This document shows, in pieces, positions 1 to 10,587 of a stretch of DNA of 64,000 nucleotides. This DNA comes from Xanthostigma xanthostigma. Taxonomy: Eukaryota; Arthropoda; Insecta; Raphidioptera; Raphidiidae. Where the stretch lies: NCBI GenBank assembly GCA_963575645.1, contig OY754469.1, positions 23,888,001-23,952,000 on the forward strand, in the 5' to 3' direction. The first letter of the stretch is position 1. Every line of letters starts with the position of its first letter. The notes beneath the pieces were generated by a model. The model made no database searches, had not been told where the DNA came from, and saw nothing but the letters and a program-made list of their open reading frames with translations. The position numbers and the translations under genes were made by a program.

Positions 1-762
1 CATCTTTAGAAGTCCGCCATATTGGATTTAGAGTGACGTCACTTTATTTTTCGAGTTATTCTCAGCAAGCCCTTTCATTTGATACCCATAGTGTTGGAAA
101 GCATAATAAAATTAGTCCGCCATCTTTAGAAGTCCGCCATATTGGATTTAGAGTAATGTCACTTTATTTTTCGAGTTATTCTCAGCAAGCCCTTTCATTT
201 GATACCCATATTGTAGGAAAACATAATAACATTAGTCCGCCATCTTTAGAAGTCCGCCATATTGGATTTAGAGTGACGTAACTTTATGTTTCGAGTTATT
301 CTCAGCAAGCCCTTTCATTTGATACCCATATTGTAGGAAAGCATAATAAAATTAGTCCGCCATCTTTAGAAGTCCGCCATATTGGATTTAGAGTGACGTC
401 ACTTTATTTTTCTAGTTATTCTCAGCAAGCCCTTTCATTTGATACCCATATTGTTGGAAAGCATAATAAAATTAGTCCGCCATCTTTAGAAGTCCGCCAT
501 ATTGGATTTAGAGTAATGTCACTTTATTTTTCGAGTTATTCTCAGCAAGCCCTTTCATTTGATACCCATATTGTAGGAAAACATAATAAAATTAGTCCGC
601 CATCTTTCGAAGTCCGCCATATTGGATGTAGAGTGACGTCACTTTATTTTTCGAGTTATTCTCAGCAAGCCCTTTCATTTGATACCCATATTGTAGGAAA
701 GCATAATAAAATTAGTCCGCCATCTTTAGAAGTCCGCCATATTGGATTTAGAGTGACGTCAC
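1..762. repeat. 120-bp tandem satellite, about 6.3 copies
   Basis: The same 120-bp unit repeats head to tail and the array is cut by the window's left edge. It ends abruptly after the last GTGACGTCAC at 751-762. Because 120 is divisible by 3, the array leaves long repetitive open frames that are not genes. Most units hold the palindrome TGACGTCA; units 2 and 5 have TAATGTCA and unit 3 has TGACGTAA. Units 1 and 4, 2 and 5, and 3 and 6 share diagnostic variants, which points to a 360-bp higher-order period. Confidence 0.97.
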
Positions 763-934
763 CGATTTTCCCCAAATAATTTACAAAAATTTCTAGTAAA
801 AATAGATAGAGTAAAAACCGTTTTAAAAACTATATTATTATTATATAAAACAACATTATAAGAGATATATTCTTTTACGCATGCGCCGATGTTCCCCAAA
901 AGCAATAGGTCACTTCATATTTGCATATCAAACA

Positions 935-1922
935 TCCTCTCAAAATTTGGTTTCAATCCGCTCATCCTTGGTGTCGGAATGATAAGAAATGTCAAAAGTG
1001 ACGTTTGCTTCTGTCAAAGTATTAAGTTCTAATAATTACTTATTCAAATTGTTAACTTAGAAGGCGTTGCATTTCAGAAATATTCGAAACGGCATCCGTT
1101 TTTGAACAAATGCTATCTTTTAATTTCATTATTGTCATAAATAAAATTATCGACCAATTTTATTTTAAGACTGAACATACGCAATAATTATATTGCCATG
1201 TTATACCGTGCAACAGAGAGAGATAACCGAAAGATGTTTGCTATCGGTTATATCAGATTGAATTTATTTCTATATAAATGTGTATAAGAAAAGTGATTGG
1301 GCGAATTCTGTTGTACGAAATTTATGTAAAATTTTCTCCTCTTTCGTTTAAGACAGGTTTCGAACCGATCTGATTTAAATTGAGCGAGATATAAGCGAAA
1401 AACTTCGTTTTTTCTAAATTGCTCCCCTCTGGAGCAAAAATTCAAAAATCGGGCGACGTTAGGATTTAAGTTACCCGGAGACAAATCGAACAAAAAAAAG
1501 TTTTTTAAAATCGGTTAAGTCGTTTGGGCTGTACGCTGGATACAAAAAGCGTGACTCACAGATTCACAGACAAAGCGAGTACATATAGGCGCTTTAGCTT
1601 ACGCTATTCGCGCCTAAAAATAGCTGTATAAATGCAATGTTGTCTAATGCATGGCGCGACGCGGTCGGTCGTCTTTGTTTGCCGTACATGGAAATTAGAA
1701 AATAACGTATGTCTTGTCTTAACATGAAAACGGCTGCATTTCTAATGTTTAATTCAATTTTTTGACATTAGTATTTTGTGAAATGCAACGCCTTCTAAGT
1801 TAAGTATTGGAATAACTAATTATTATTAGAACATAATACTTTGACAGTTGCAAACGTCACTTTTGACATTTCTTATCATTCCGACACCAAGGATAAGCGG
1901 ATTGAAACCAAATTTTGGGAGG
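935..1922. mobile_element. Foldback element with about 145-bp inverted arms
   Basis: The arm at 935-1078 returns as its reverse complement at 1784-1922. Both contain CCGACACCAAGGAT (or its complement) and the GGCGTTGCATTTC block. The roughly 700-bp interior has no convincing gene, although it includes a copy of the AAATTATCGACCAATTTT end motif near 1143 that also bounds the palindromes at 10.4 and 15-16 kb. It is probably a non-autonomous DNA element or a composite of nested insertions. No clear TSD was found. Confidence 0.7.
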
Positions 1923-1924
1923 TT

Positions 1925-2000
1925 TAGGTTATGTATTACGGAATACGTTATCACGTAAAACTATCGTCCGTAAACCGACTTTACAGACAACCAATTTTTT
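1925..2000 (+). repeat. 76-bp dispersed repeat, inverted copy at 59.9 kb
   Basis: These 76 bases occur almost unchanged as the reverse complement at 59885-59960, and similarity stops sharply at both ends. The left edge abuts the foldback element ending at 1922. No coding capacity is visible. Confidence 0.85.
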
Positions 2001-4715
2001 AGTTAAATCCGTACAAGCACACACACCAAAGAATTTTATGTAATTGTTTGGATGAACTTATTGTTCGTTTGGAACTTGATAGAATATATACCTATGTTAA
2101 TAATTTCATCGAGGGGTACCGTACATTTGACAATTCATAATGTGCACACGCCATGACAGTTTATCGAATGTTGTTTTTATCCACTTCAGTCGTTGATAAA
2201 GTGATTCATAGATGACACTAATATGTATTTGTATATTATGAAAAACAAATTATCGCATTAAGCTGTCAATATAATATAAATATTATAATATACCTAATAA
2301 AGTATATTGTTACTGTAAGGTCAGTGAGTAAGATATCTAATGATAAATTCCAACGATAATTTAACAAGTTGTAAAATATAATAAAAAATAGGTTTAAAAG
2401 TAAAAACCTAACTATTTGTTACTCTACGAGACTAAAAAAATTAGGGAAAAATTGAATTTCACGTATATATTGGAAGCCTGTAGAAAACCAGGTTTTTTTT
2501 GTGGCCACCCTATTGTAAAAGTGGATTTTTTTCTATAAAAACACTGTACGAATTTGGAAATAAAAATAATTTTCTATGAAGCATACAATAAGATATATGT
2601 ATGATAAAATAAATTAAACAAAAAATGTGGAGGTTCTATTAAAATATTTTTTAACTTCAAATATTAGAATCGATTTTTAACGCATAGGATTTTTTATCAG
2701 ATTTGTATTATGCAGAGCGAACACTATAGGTACATCATTTCGATCAAATGTTTAATATTTGAAGTATCGTTATTGAAGTTGAGTGGTATTTAATCAAGAG
2801 GATACGAAAATGATTTTTATCCCTTGCATTCTTCAAATGTAAAGTTTACTTTAAACACTCAAATTACATTTAAGCGTTTTTAAGTAGACTTTTTGCTATT
2901 TATTTTTAAATACATTAGTGGACGAAAATTCCTACTATATCAGAATACCCGCTTTTCCTCAGCTCTAATGTAACCATTAATACAATTCGTTATACCTGTA
3001 CCACACATCGAAAACATTAAAATATGCTGCTTATGATATGCTTATTGATACATCTACGTAAAAAGCTCTAGGCCACAAAAACATTTTTTAAGCAAAATTG
3101 CGTTTTCAACTTGTATCTATAACAAAACACAAAGTCGAATTTGTGTTTATAAAGATTACAACTTTTTAGTTATTCGAGTATTGTGCATATTCAATATCAC
3201 TTTATTGAAAAATATGGTGGAAGTGCTGAGTTGGCGGTGGTGGCACCGGGTATAAGTTATTGCGGTCTGCAATAAAATATTAAACGCTGCTTTGTTTCTG
3301 CAGATTGCCAGAATGCATGAATATTTTGCAGCTCTCGCTTTCTGTGCATGGTGCTGAAATTATGTTGAATAATTTTAATTAATAATAGCCGCACATATCT
3401 GTTGTATGAAACATAGTTTTAATTTTGATTTAAATAACCTAGATTATTTTGAAATTGTTACAATTTTCGGAAGTTTAGGGCACTGGACTTTTATAAAACA
3501 AGCCATTGTCGGGAAAAAATATTTAATAAATTATTTTCAAATTTAATTTGAAATATAAAAAAATATTTAAAGTATAAATAAAATTTGGTGATAGACTCAA
3601 ATAATCCTGGCAATTTTTGGACGTTAATTAGCCAAATTTTCAGTTCAGTTCAGTTTTGCCAAGTAAGTGACAGTTAACTGACCAATGATAAATATATAAA
3701 TAAATAATTGTAATATACACTACGCTAAGTTAAAGTAGGCGGAGATCGACAAAAACTGCCGTTGTCAAGCGATGACGTAGCAGTGTTTAACTTACAGCGT
3801 ATAATTCTACCGCAGTGTTTTGTGTTGGAGTACGTCTTTTGAAGAAAATGTTTCAACGTTTTTGAAATTTGACTCTTACTGAATAAACAAGCAAACGCAT
3901 GTTCAAATTTTTGAATAAATTTAAATGATACTTCTTTGACTTTTAAACAAATCCCAAAGTATTCTTACATATTTATTTTTTACAAAGTTGTAGCGAATTT
4001 ACCATTGGCGCATCCCTGTTATCATAGGCGCAGTTCTACGTCGGAATCATTATAGTTTCTAGTGTTTTAGATATATAAACACTATGCCTACATTTTTTTT
4101 TTGAAAATGAGAATAGATAAGTGTCTCTACATGTACAACTACATTATTGAAACAAAAAAATGATCGAAAAATTACAAAGTTCGTATTTACCATTTCTTCA
4201 AGAGAAGGAGGTCATGGAGAAACAAATTTTTATACCTTAATTTTGTTTATTTTGTCAAGAGAAATTCGTTTTCATACTTTTATGAAATCACCCAGTTGAG
4301 AACTCAACACAACACTAAACGTTATCTGATGCACACATTAATGTGAATAGATAGGTTTGTTTGGATGTGTTTCTTTGCGTTTGTTCGCGACGTCTACACA
4401 TTACGGAAGTGAAGATACGTTTACAAAAGTGCCTGCGCTACATGTATAAACGCTATTATTGAAGCAACAGAAACTTCTGTCTCACTTTTCTGTTTTGAAC
4501 TAACACCCACACAAAACACATACATGGGTGCGTCTCTTATATTTTATAAATAGCTTCGATATTTTTTATACTAATCGAAGTTAAAAAATCGGTCATATGC
4601 AAGCTATACTTGTACAACTAGTGTTCCGTGCCACCAACCCCACACTTGTGTTGTATAGTCAAATATTGGCTCTGCGGTTATAAATAATTGCTAAACTTTT
4701 GCAATCCTGATAATA
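2001..4715. other. No gene recognised; AT-rich unique sequence
   Basis: No homologous protein or element was recognised. A slightly GC-richer patch at about 3215-3420 (GGCGGTGGTGGCACCGGG onward) stands out in composition but has no significant open frame; it could be a conserved noncoding element or an old repeat. Confidence 0.5.
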
Positions 4716-4805
4716 TTTTTTTTGCTCGACGGGCAGAAAGCGTCAACTTTCGTCTCGCTGCGCTAAACGAAGTTGCCTCTTCCTGCCTACGTCGAGCAAA
4801 AAATA
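4716..4805. repeat. Hairpin with GC-rich loop
   Basis: TTTTTTGCTCGACG at the left pairs with CGTCGAGCAAAAAA at the right, and an inner stem brackets a GC-rich loop containing CTCGCTGCGCT. It lies directly against the next inverted element, so the two may be parts of one MITE. The short open frames across it are hairpin artefacts. Confidence 0.75.
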
Positions 4806-4941
4806 GTATACACACCACGGTAAGTAAAGTAAGAAAGCCTAAGATCACATCTTTGTTGACCTCGGCTTCGCCTCGGCCAACAATAAATGTGATCTCAGAC
4901 ATTTCTTACTTTACTTCCCTAGATGTGTAATATACTATTTT
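4799..4941. mobile_element. Small foldback MITE with AAAATAGTATA-type ends
   Basis: Ends AAAATAGTATACACAC and GTGTAATATACTATTTT are inverted copies. Between them lies a long stem (4820-4917) in which GTAAGTAAAGTAAGAAA pairs with the reverse complement at the far end around a GCCTCGGC-type loop. A shorter relative with the same ends is at 31686-31736. Confidence 0.75.
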
Positions 4942-4969
4942 GCATTTTTTAGGCTGTAAAAAAATTTTA

Positions 4970-5480
4970 TTACAATATAGAACAATTCCAGTCAATTGGG
5001 CGACAGAACCATTCCAACTTCAAAATAAATAAATAAAATAAAATTTCTGATATCAGGTGAGGTGACGCGGGTAATGGCTAGTATTAAATATGACATTTTC
5101 TATTCGTTGCTATGGTTACCTACATAATATGTTCCACGTCATGTAAAAATTAATGAAAGCATACTTGACTAGTTTATTTCTGACATATCTACGAACCAAA
5201 AGAACAGTTGATTTTTTTTATTTTCAAAATATTTCCAAAACTGCGCCGATTTCCCCAAAAACAATTGAACTCTTCATATTTGCATACCAAATATCCTCTG
5301 AAAATTTGATTTCAATCCGCTCATCCGTTTGACCTGTATATCGTGCTCACAGATTAACAAACAGACGCACAGAATTTTTCCAAAAATATGTTTTTTGGAT
5401 TCGTGGGACCTCAAAACGAAAAAATATTGTAAAATTTTGAAAAGTGATTTTTGACCTAAACTAGGACCATTTCCCAATTG
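4970..5480 (+). repeat. Dispersed repeat, long inverted copy at 62.2-62.8 kb
   Basis: Several blocks match the reverse complement of 62240-62820 in the same order: the CAATTGGGCGAC block, the GCTAGTATT edge, the ACATGACGTG/CACGTCATGT block, the TCATATTTGCAT block and the AAAAATATTGTAAA block. Part of it also appears at about 885-960 and 56890-57060. It is likely an old non-autonomous element; its class is unclear. Confidence 0.7.
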
Positions 5481-5739
5481 TGGGTTGGGATGGTAAAGTT
5501 AAAAAGCATCATTTCCAAACACACGACTCTATGATTACAAGTCTAGCTCTCTACCAACGGTCCTATAGCTAATAACTTGCATCAGACAGCGCTCGATATC
5601 ACTATATACCAGTTTGACATTCATTCATTATTTTGAAACATATTGTAAATTAAATTGATTGTAATAATTAATAGCCCTATAATTTTTCAATCCTGATAAT
5701 TTTCCTTAAATCTACACCTAATTTTTATTGTTCATGATT

Positions 5740-6098
5740 TTCCTTTTAGTGATTAGGGTGGGGGGCATCAATTTTTAGTGTTTTTCCCGAAAAATTAAAA
5801 AAAAAAAACATATTGCTGAATTCGTGCTTCAACAAAATATCATTTAATACTCTACACGGATACCCTTAAAAAAATTGTTTATTTCCATTTCCCTACAATT
5901 TATCCCCTGAAATTAACCCCCAGAATCAAAATTTAACTTTTTTTATACTGTATGTGTGTATTTGGACTACCACACTGTATCTCTGGGCCAAATTTCATTT
6001 TTTTGCTTCAAATAGTTTCAAAGAAAATCGCCTGTGACAGGCAGACGAACAACGAAGTGATTCCATAAGTGCTGCGTTTTACAAGGAACACTAATAAA
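5740..6098 (+). repeat. Dispersed repeat, related copy at 23.66-23.82 kb
   Basis: The stretch CACACTGTATCTC..., GCCTGTGACAGGCAGACG and GAAGTGATTCCAT through GGAACACTAA is repeated with divergence at 23660-23818 in the same orientation. No protein is encoded. Confidence 0.7.
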
Positions 6099-7010
6099 AA
6101 TGATATTACTGTGTATAAATAATTAAGTTTCAGCACGATGACATGCCCCTGGGACGAAGTGAAATGTGCAACATGTAATGGATAATAACGAATGACTTTT
6201 TAAATTCTTAATCTGTATTAATGTGGTTATAGAAAGACGAACATTTAAAACACACTAAACATTGTAAAATACGGCTGTATGAAGAATGTTCAATTTTTCA
6301 ACAACTTTAACCAATTTTTCATAAACAAAAACAAAAGAACTGTCACAAATACAATTTAATTTAAAGAGAAAAAATATTTCGACCATGGCACGTCACTCAC
6401 ACTAAAACTTGCAATCTGTTTCGCGGTATGATCCTTGTAGTTTATACAAAGAAAGACACATCTAATTTATAACTGGCAAAAATTTCAAGTTATCCATTTA
6501 TTCCGTCCCGAGTTATCAATTGCTAGAAAACTGCTTTAAAGTTTTATAGGTTTTTAGGCATGTATCTCCTCATATTCGCGTGTAAAATTTACCTAGGCTT
6601 AATCAAACTAGAACAATATTAAAGTCGCAATGTTTCTTAAATAATTTGTTATTAGGTGTGATTATGGCTTATGACGCATATTTCCTGCCGCATTTTAATA
6701 TGGCCGCTATTTACTTGCGCTTTTAACATAACGATGACACCTAACAGTCGACTTGTAAAGTAGTATATCGATATCTGAACGCTATAATTTATCACTCATC
6801 TAGAAATCACTTACTGAAGCTAGAAGTATATACCATGGATCACCAATTTTAAAAAAATATATACATCTGTTGCGGTCCGTTTGGTAGATGATGAGTAGCA
6901 TCCAAGATTAATAACACCAATTAAAAAATAAAACGAAAAGAACTCTGAATATTTTTTTATTAAGGATACCTCCACATATAATTAAAAAAGAACAAAGTAA
7001 GTACGTAATA
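6099..7010. other. No gene recognised
   Basis: AT-rich sequence without a recognisable protein, RNA gene or clear repeat boundary. Confidence 0.5.
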
Positions 7011-7444
7011 TTAATGCGAAAAATAACATTTTTTACTCTGAACAATCTGTCTGAAGTCTGGAGTTAAGTTGGTGCAAGCTATTTCCATTAAATCCTGGAG
7101 ATGGTCATCGGTAAGACGAGATTGAAATTTATTTTTAATGAAGTTCATCTTAGAAAACGCTGCTTCACAATTATATTATGCTGATCCAAACATTGTACAA
7201 AGTTTCAAAGCCATTTTTTTAGTTCTGGGTATTTATTACCACACACAAATCTTATCCAAAATTCTTGACAAAGAACTCCCGAACTTTTGTGTTTTAAAAC
7301 ATTATTTTCTTGAAAGTCAATCATTTCCATTTGTAGTGCAGCTTTATTACTCCCGAAAACATTTTCAGCTTCATTACTCCATTTACCATCGGGCTGTAGT
7401 GAAAAAATGTTACTGAGAATTTCTACAACGTTCTCAGTTTTCAT
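7011..7444 (-). pseudogene. hAT-type transposase C-terminal fragment, broken
   Basis: Read on the minus strand, this gives about 140 residues resembling the C-terminal dimerisation region of hAT-family (ZBED-like) transposases. The first part is open to about 7205 (ending PELKK). A one-base shift in the run of A/T at 7214-7220 moves the frame, after which LKLCTMFGSA, a TAA, YNCEAAFSKMNFIKNKF and SRLTDDHLQDLMEIA follow. The family pattern there is FGS-x-Y-x-CE-x-x-FS followed by a basic stretch and SRLTDEHL. The TAA lies between GSA and YNCE, so the copy is dead twice over. The DDE catalytic core upstream is absent. Family assignment rests on motif recognition only. Confidence 0.7.
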
Positions 7445-8275
7445 ATTGATATTCTTAGATTCTTCTGGGTCCGCACAAAATAAGTCGGCTGTCCGCCATT
7501 TGGTGACCCCTGATCTATACTATATTATTATTTGTCAATGAGTGCTAGATATCAAGAATCATTTTCCCAAATTAATGTCAGTTTTCATGACCTTATCGTA
7601 ACTCGATCAAAATTAACCTATATTTAGTTTTGGTCGAGCCATTCTGAAGAGGAGCAACGGCGACCCAAACTTTTTTAAGAGCTTAAATCATTTGATGCGC
7701 CACTGTTATCGAAAATTGATTGATTTTTTTAAAACTTAAAAAAAATCCCCCCGAACCCATATTTTCTCTGCTGCACTACAAAATAGCGAAAAGAAAATGA
7801 AATTACAGACGGAGATCTCGTTTCAATTTTTAGTATTGACAAACATTTATTCATGCCGCGGACGACACCACTGACACAATATCACTGCATTTTACAGTAC
7901 ATGACTTTGTTGTGTTGAAATACCTAACTTCGTACCTAGCTATTTATATTATTTGTGTTCAACCGTCATCTGAACGTGTTCACTGAATGAAAACTTTTCT
8001 GGCTATGTATTTATGAATTTACTATCTGCATTCATTTACTGTTCCATTTACGTGTGTGTTTTGTTAGTTTAATTTAATCCTTTTAAATTTCCGTGTGCAA
8101 ATGTATAACTTGACAAAAGTCCAATCTTAAATTAACAAGTTACTTCGTTACTAAGAAATCGTGCCATAAATGAAACATTTAATAAAATAAAAATAGATAT
8201 GTTTTTTTTCAGCAACAATCCGCCTTTACCCGCGATTTGGCTTGCATTAATAATGGTATAGACAGAAATAGTAGG
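7445..8275. other. No gene recognised
   Basis: The stretch next to the hAT relic (7460-7510) may still belong to that element. The rest shows nothing identifiable. Confidence 0.45.
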
Positions 8276-8291
8276 TTTCATCTACACATAA
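8276..8291 (+). repeat. 16-bp target-site duplication, left copy
   Basis: TTTCATCTACACATAA is identical to 9950-9965 and flanks the PLE insertion. A base or two may be microhomology with the element. Confidence 0.85.
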
Positions 8292-9949
8292 AAAATATAG
8301 AATAGTTACTTCTTACCACAACAAGTTTATTAGTGGATGTACATTTCGAGAGCTATGCTCTCATCTTCAGCAATACACTAAACTAGGTTCATAAACAAAA
8401 ATCTTTACATTATATAGCAATTACAGGTATAAATTAAAATAATAATGTAGGTACTAAAAATTAACCATAGACTTATGAAAGTCAGGTAACGTCAATCTGG
8501 TATATCCAATATAACCTGAAACTATGTCAACCAAGCGCTGGTCCGTGTCAATGAAAAAACTGTAAAAAACAAAGGAAAACAACAAAACCAAAAAACACAA
8601 AAATTAACGAACTTCGGTTACAAAAGATCGAATAATGCTGAAAAAGGTATAGGGCCATTATCTGAATTTAAAAGTTTCTGTGTGTCACTCTTGGCTATGT
8701 ATATACTTTCAAAACTATCCAACTGCTGTTTATTATGTACTGTTTTTAGCAAACTTAAGTTATTTATACTAATGTCATGGTTAGTTTCTAAAATATGGTT
8801 AGCTACGCTGGATTTGTCCGGTCTACAAAATTTTATATGGGAGAAGTGTTCTTTCCATCTGGTAGCTATTTGACGTCGAGTTTGTCCTATGTATAATTTG
8901 TCACACGTACCGCAATTAATTTTGTATATACCAGACTTTTCTAAAGTGGGTATGCTGTCTTTCGGGTTACCTAGGTGTTTACTAATACTATTTTCATTTT
9001 TAAAGGCTTTAATTAAATTAACGTTTTTGAATATATTATCTAATCCTTTAGTAAGAATGGGATCGTATGTTAGGCCAATATATTTTAATGGGGGTTTATC
9101 TGTAATTAGTGTCGTACTATTTCTAAAATTTAACTTTACTTTTTTCTTTTTAAGAATATTCAAAACCATATCTTTAGAATAACCGTTTAATTCAGCTATA
9201 TTAATTATATTAAGTAATTCTCGATCAAAACGATGCTTGTTAAGAGGAATAGTTAACAGTCGATGTATCATACTTTGGAAGGTCGCTTGTTTGTGTATTA
9301 GGGGGTGATTAGAATGGTTCATAATATATCTGTTATTGTTCGTCGGTTTTCTATAAATATCAAATTCTAATGAGTCTATTTTTTTGTGGATCATGAGGTC
9401 TAAAAAAGGTATGCTATTGTTGGTTTCAATTTCATGAGTGAATTTAATGGATGGATATCGACTGTTGAGATCATCAATGAAGCTATTAATATCGTACTTA
9501 CTAGTATCGAAGATGGCAAAAATATCATCAACGTACCTAAACCAAATGCGGGGGAAATATTTAAGGTCGTTTTTAATTTCTGATTCTAAGTTGCACATGA
9601 ATAAGTTCGCTATAAAGGGGGAAAGACAATTACCCATAGCCGTACCAGAGTGTTGTTTATAAAACTTACCGTTGAATTGAAAGAAGTTATTGTACATGCA
9701 AGTTTCAGTTAATTTTATGTATTCATTAATACTATCAAGGTCAATATTATTTAACAAAAGAAAGTTTTTGAGGTGTTTAAGCGTCACCTCTATAGGGATA
9801 CTTGGGAAGAGAGCACAGACATCAAAAGAAACTAATAGTTCGCTACTTTTTAATTTTATGTCTTTGATCTTGGTTACTAAATCTAAGCTGTTTTTAATTG
9901 AAAACTGATCATGGATTTGCTGCATTTTACTAAATTCCGTAGTTAACCA
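8292..9949 (-). mobile_element. 5'-truncated Penelope-like retroelement
   Basis: This minus-strand insertion carries the second half of a PLE reading frame, a 3' untranslated part with a hammerhead-like motif at 8339-8372, and a perfect 16-bp direct repeat on both sides. Complete PLEs are usually about 3 kb; here the first part of the RT is missing and the coding begins directly at the TSD, as expected for a 5'-truncated retrotransposition event. The intact frame and perfect TSD argue for a fairly recent insertion. Confidence 0.9.
8339..8372 (-). ncRNA. Hammerhead-like motif in PLE 3' region
   Basis: On the minus strand, CTGAAGA (8364-8370) is followed by one extra T, a 6-bp stem GAGAGC/GCTCTC with an ATA loop, and GAAA (8344-8347). 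The order matches a hammerhead core with one added nucleotide. Past GAAA the sequence is TGTACATC, so the usual CGUC is absent; ATGTACAT is itself a palindrome. Stem I is weak (about 2 bp). It is probably a diverged ribozyme of the kind known from PLE terminal repeats; activity is doubtful. Confidence 0.45.
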
Positions 9950-9955
9950 TTTCAT
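8618..9955 (-). CDS. PLE reverse transcriptase (partial) with GIY-YIG endonuclease
   Basis: The 445-residue open frame is uninterrupted. RT motif A is SFDVCALFPSIP (residues 43-54), motif B SGTAMGNCLSPFIANLFM (103-120), and motif C contains the catalytic YVDD (141-144). The PLE-typical IYRKPTNNNRY is at 200-210. The C-terminal GIY-YIG nuclease has GIY at 342-344, YIG at 355-357, following arginines at 360-361 and 366, and a candidate catalytic glutamate in SFESIYI (residue 416). RT copies the RNA and the endonuclease nicks the target. The first codons overlap the target duplication, so the ATG is accidental; the N-terminal fingers and RT motifs before A are missing. It is unlikely to be functional alone. 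Confidence 0.93.
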   Translation of the reverse strand: MKWLTTEFSKMQQIHDQFSIKNSLDLVTKIKDIKLKSSELLVSFDVCALFPSIPIEVTLKHLKNFLLLNNIDLDSINEYIKLTETCMYNNFFQFNGKFYKQHSGTAMGNCLSPFIANLFMCNLESEIKNDLKYFPRIWFRYVDDIFAIFDTSKYDINSFIDDLNSRYPSIKFTHEIETNNSIPFLDLMIHKKIDSLEFDIYRKPTNNNRYIMNHSNHPLIHKQATFQSMIHRLLTIPLNKHRFDRELLNIINIAELNGYSKDMVLNILKKKKVKLNFRNSTTLITDKPPLKYIGLTYDPILTKGLDNIFKNVNLIKAFKNENSISKHLGNPKDSIPTLEKSGIYKINCGTCDKLYIGQTRRQIATRWKEHFSHIKFCRPDKSSVANHILETNHDISINNLSLLKTVHNKQQLDSFESIYIAKSDTQKLLNSDNGPIPFSALFDLL

Positions 9956-9965
9956 CTACACATAA
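9950..9965 (+). repeat. 16-bp target-site duplication, right copy
   Basis: Identical to 8276-8291. It marks the truncated 5' side of the PLE. Confidence 0.85.
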
Positions 9966-10354
9966 TTATGGATGTGTTCCTAATAAGTTTTTAACTAGTC
10001 CATCACCCATGCGCTAAATGTAACTAATTGGAAACTAATCTCACGCTTGTTTTTTGAAACAGCTGACGCGGTGACTATTGTACGCAACAAAAAAAAAGAA
10101 ACAAACAAACAAAAGACCTAACTCAAAACCTTTCGTTGAATCTTTTGCAATTCCACTTCGGCACGTGCTAACGTGCACGAACGTTCGACACGATCACAAG
10201 AGTTAAAAATATCAGTGAACAGATACCAAGGTTCTGTTCCAAACAGACAGACAATAATTAATTATTGCACATATTTTCCGATCCCAGTTGCCTTACAAAA
10301 TGTTTACCATAGGTGTAGCTAGATTTGGCTTTTGGTCAAAAGCACGAAAACTCA

Positions 10355-10400
10355 ACTAACAGTATTTACAAATCTTTGTTTAACGTCTGATTAAAACTCT
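10355..10400 (-). repeat. Roughly 40-bp dispersed module
   Basis: Minus-strand form of TTATTGAAGAGTTCTAATCA followed by the GACGTTAATCAAAGATTTG block. Copies occur at 16312-16350, 38374-38412 and 57409-57447. Two of the four abut the palindromic element. Confidence 0.75.
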
Positions 10401-10403
10401 TCA

Positions 10404-10587
10404 ATAAATAAAATTATCGACCAATTTTTCAAACAATTATATTAACAAAAATATATAATTATAATTCAATACATTAACGTTTTGGTCCGGATTTAAAGTT
10501 TCTTCAGAAACGTTAATGTATTGAATTATTACTATATATTTTTGTTAATATAATTGTCTGAAAAATTGGTCGATAATTTTATTTATC
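10404..10587. mobile_element. Near-perfect palindromic element with hammerhead-like centre
   Basis: The left half (AAATAAAATTATCGACC... CAATACATTAACG) is mirrored by the right half to about 10587. The centre holds, on the minus strand, CTGAAGA (10500-10506) and downstream AAAACGTTAATG, which looks like a decayed CUGAAGA...GAAACGUU arrangement whose stem II partner is lost. A roughly 40-bp module abuts it on the left (about 10355-10400). The same palindrome family, split by another transposon, is at 14980-16318. Confidence 0.75.

Noticed and set aside
33-779. Long repetitive open frames in the satellite
   Set aside because: They exist only because the 120-bp unit is divisible by three and lacks in-frame stops. 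Their amino-acid repeats simply mirror the DNA repeat.
8682-9908. Plus-strand open frames opposite the PLE
   Set aside because: They are antisense shadows of the 445-codon RT/GIY-YIG frame.
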